Below are positions 62,795 to 64,000 of a DNA stretch of 64,000 nt, piece by piece. The position numbers and the translations under genes were made by a program. How positions within the stretch are numbered: position 1 is the first letter of the stretch; the number at the start of each line of letters is the position of its first letter. The notes under the pieces are model-generated. The model was not told where the DNA came from, did not search any database, and saw only the letters and a list, made by a program, of their open reading frames with translations. The DNA is from Clostridia bacterium (GTDB lineage: Bacteria > Bacillota > Clostridia > TANB77 > CAG-508): the NCBI GenBank assembly GCA_017524665.1, contig JAFXVF010000013.1, forward strand, positions 62,001 to 126,000, written 5' to 3'.

Positions 62795-64000
62795 TTAAAA
62801 AATTCCTACAATGTTTCCATCTTCGTCTAAGTCAATATGCTCTGCAGCTGGTACTCTAGGTAATCCCGGCATTGTAAATATGCTACCAGCATAAACTACA
62901 ATGAATCCTGCTCCTGTTTTTGGTGTTAAGTCTCTAACATGTATTATATATTCTTCTTTACATTCAAGGTTTTTTGGATCATCTGAAAGTGAATATTGTG
63001 TTTTTGCAATGCATATTGGTAATCCGTCTAGTTTCATACTTTCAATTGTTTTTATTGTTTCTTTTGCTTTGTCTGATAGTTCTACGTCTTTTGCTCCATA
63101 TATGTTTTGTGCAACTTTTCTAATCTTTTCTTCTAGGCTATCTTTTAAGTCATATGTATAGTTTATTTTTGTTTCGTTCTCGCATAATTTAGAAACCTTT
63201 TGTGCAAGGTCTTCTGCACCCTCTCCACCTTTTGCCCATGCTTCAACTAAGCTTAGGCTTACGTCTTCTTCTTTTAACATGCTTCTTAATAGTTCTATTT
63301 CATTTTCAGTGTCTTGAGTGTATCTATTTATAGCAACAATTACATTTGCACCAAAGTTTTTCAAGTTTCTTATATGTCTTTTAAGGTTTTCGTATCCTTT
63401 TTTTAGATACTCTAAGCTTTCATTGTTAAGTTCTTCTGTTTTCATTCCGCCATGGTATTTTAAAGCTTTTATTGTTGCAACACATACTGTAACATTTGGT
63501 GTCTTTCCTAAAAGCCTTGTTTTAATGTCCATAAATTTTTCTGCTCCTAGGTCAGCTCCGAATCCGGCTTCTGTTATAACATAGTCTGCAAGTTTTAGGC
63601 CTAGCTTTGTTGCTACAACACTATTGCATCCATGTGCAATATTGGCAAATGGTCCACCATGCACTATAGCTGGTGTATGTTCCAATGTCTGTACAAGGTT
63701 TGGCTTTAATGCATCTTTTAATAGTACAGTTAAAGCGCCTTCTGCATTTAACTCTCTTGCGTATATTGGTTCATTTTTGCTGTTATATCCAACTAGAATG
63801 TTTCCTAATCTCTTTTTAAGGTCATCTATGTCAGTTGCTAAGCAGAATATAGCCATTATCTCTGATGCAGCAGTAATATCAAATCCGTCTTCTCTTGGCT
63901 CTAGATTTTTTTCACCTGACAAACCAATTTGTATCTTTCTTAGAGATCTATCATTTACATCTAAGCAACGTCTCCATATAACTTCTTTAAAGTCTAATTT
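62795..64000 (-). CDS. fhs: Formate-tetrahydrofolate ligase, C-terminal part (5' end beyond right edge)
   Basis: 401 residues of the C-terminal two thirds. The frame is open to the window edge, so the start lies outside (a full enzyme has about 556 residues). Blocks: VIWRRCLDVNDRSLRKIQIG, GFDITAASEIMAIFCLATD, TPAIVHGGPFANIAHGCNSV, LADYVITEAGFGADLGAEKF, GANVIVAINRYTQDTENEIE and AKTQYSLSDDP. It makes 10-formyl-THF from formate, ATP and THF in one-carbon metabolism. No in-frame CGG in 401 codons. Confidence 0.97.
   Translation of the reverse strand, partial: KLDFKEVIWRRCLDVNDRSLRKIQIGLSGEKNLEPREDGFDITAASEIMAIFCLATDIDDLKKRLGNILVGYNSKNEPIYARELNAEGALTVLLKDALKPNLVQTLEHTPAIVHGGPFANIAHGCNSVVATKLGLKLADYVITEAGFGADLGAEKFMDIKTRLLGKTPNVTVCVATIKALKYHGGMKTEELNNESLEYLKKGYENLKRHIRNLKNFGANVIVAINRYTQDTENEIELLRSMLKEEDVSLSLVEAWAKGGEGAEDLAQKVSKLCENETKINYTYDLKDSLEEKIRKVAQNIYGAKDVELSDKAKETIKTIESMKLDGLPICIAKTQYSLSDDPKNLECKEEYIIHVRDLTPKTGAGFIVVYAGSIFTMPGLPRVPAAEHIDLDEDGNIVGIF

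Noticed and set aside
1..64000. The 19 frameshifts as random sequencing or assembly errors
   Set aside because: They are not at homopolymers, are never deletions and are never at NNG|GNN boundaries, where GG is also frequent. All create an in-frame CGG directly before a glycine codon. Random errors would not respect reading frame or spare the sister gene C. Resequencing would still be decisive.
1..64000. The interrupted genes as ordinary pseudogenes
   Set aside because: Each has an intact start, ribosome site, full-length coding potential and usually a terminator, shows no second type of damage, and includes murD and uvrB.
1..64000. CGG simply reassigned to another amino acid
   Set aside because: A reassigned triplet would keep the frame. 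Here the frame moves by one base at every native CGG.
1..64000. Recoding of stop codons
   Set aside because: TAA, TAG and TGA all end intact genes (for example TGA of the DnaB-like gene at 45022-45024, TAG of DUF2974 at 39468-39470). No in-frame stop needs suppression.

Overview
This window comes from a low-GC, strictly anaerobic Firmicute, most likely an uncultured member of the Clostridia. The evidence is the gene content: a trimeric NADH-dependent [FeFe]-hydrogenase, class III ribonucleotide reductase NrdD/NrdG, bifunctional AdhE, formate-tetrahydrofolate ligase, a SleB-like wall hydrolase, DUF1540 and HU. Nearly all genes lie on the minus strand. No rRNA, tRNA, CRISPR array or transposase gene was seen.

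The main observation is a translational one. Thirteen native genes, including murD and uvrB, look broken by frameshifts when read with the standard code. There are 19 breaks, and every one is an in-frame CGG codon after which the correct reading frame resumes one base later, on the GGN (glycine) codon contained in CGGN. Reading each CGGN as one glycine restores 13 full-length proteins with no exception. By eye I found no other in-frame CGG in any native gene, although CGG is common in the other two phases (for example AAC GGA, GAC GGA). In this genome CGG therefore behaves as a +1 shift codon, or CGGN as a four-base glycine codon, and not as arginine. The only in-frame CGG codons that must be read as plain triplets are six in four isolated, GC-richer single-gene units (10193-10402, 21384-22079, 28584-28793, 44529-44924), which look acquired.

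Layout. 1-5.3 kb: secA (5' part), a membrane OB-fold protein, hup, an AI-2E-type permease, a CBS protein, a coat-like protein and murD. 5.5-10 kb: pilin-like protein A with a formylglycine-enzyme-like domain, then uvrA. 10.6-15 kb: the hydrogenase operon. 15.2-21.2 kb: tandem pilin-like GLUG-repeat proteins B and C, then uvrB. 21.4-29.9 kb: a foreign gene, an HELRH protein, DUF362, hemolysin III, small secreted proteins, smpB, fba, DUF1540 and a peroxiredoxin. 30-33 kb: pilin-like proteins D and E. 33-36 kb: an ABC exporter operon behind an attenuator-like leader. 36-39.4 kb: nrdDG and a divergent Crp/Fnr-type regulator. 39.5-47.7 kb: DUF2974 hydrolase, APH-like kinase, adhE, a candidate small RNA, a DnaB-like ATPase and a NOL1-type rRNA methyltransferase. 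47.7-60.1 kb: a surface-polysaccharide cluster (glycosyltransferases, HAD protein, ABC-2 exporter, Wzy-like polymerase). 60.3-64 kb: pilin-like proteins F and G, SleB-like hydrolase and fhs (partial).

Seven proteins share a prepilin-like N-terminus (G-[IV]-TLIALVIT...) that lacks the usual Glu5 and carries unrelated C-terminal domains. This makes them a varied surface repertoire next to the polysaccharide genes. Palindromic REP-like elements with GGGACG cores and two copies of a covarying inverted-repeat element lie just beyond gene 3' ends.
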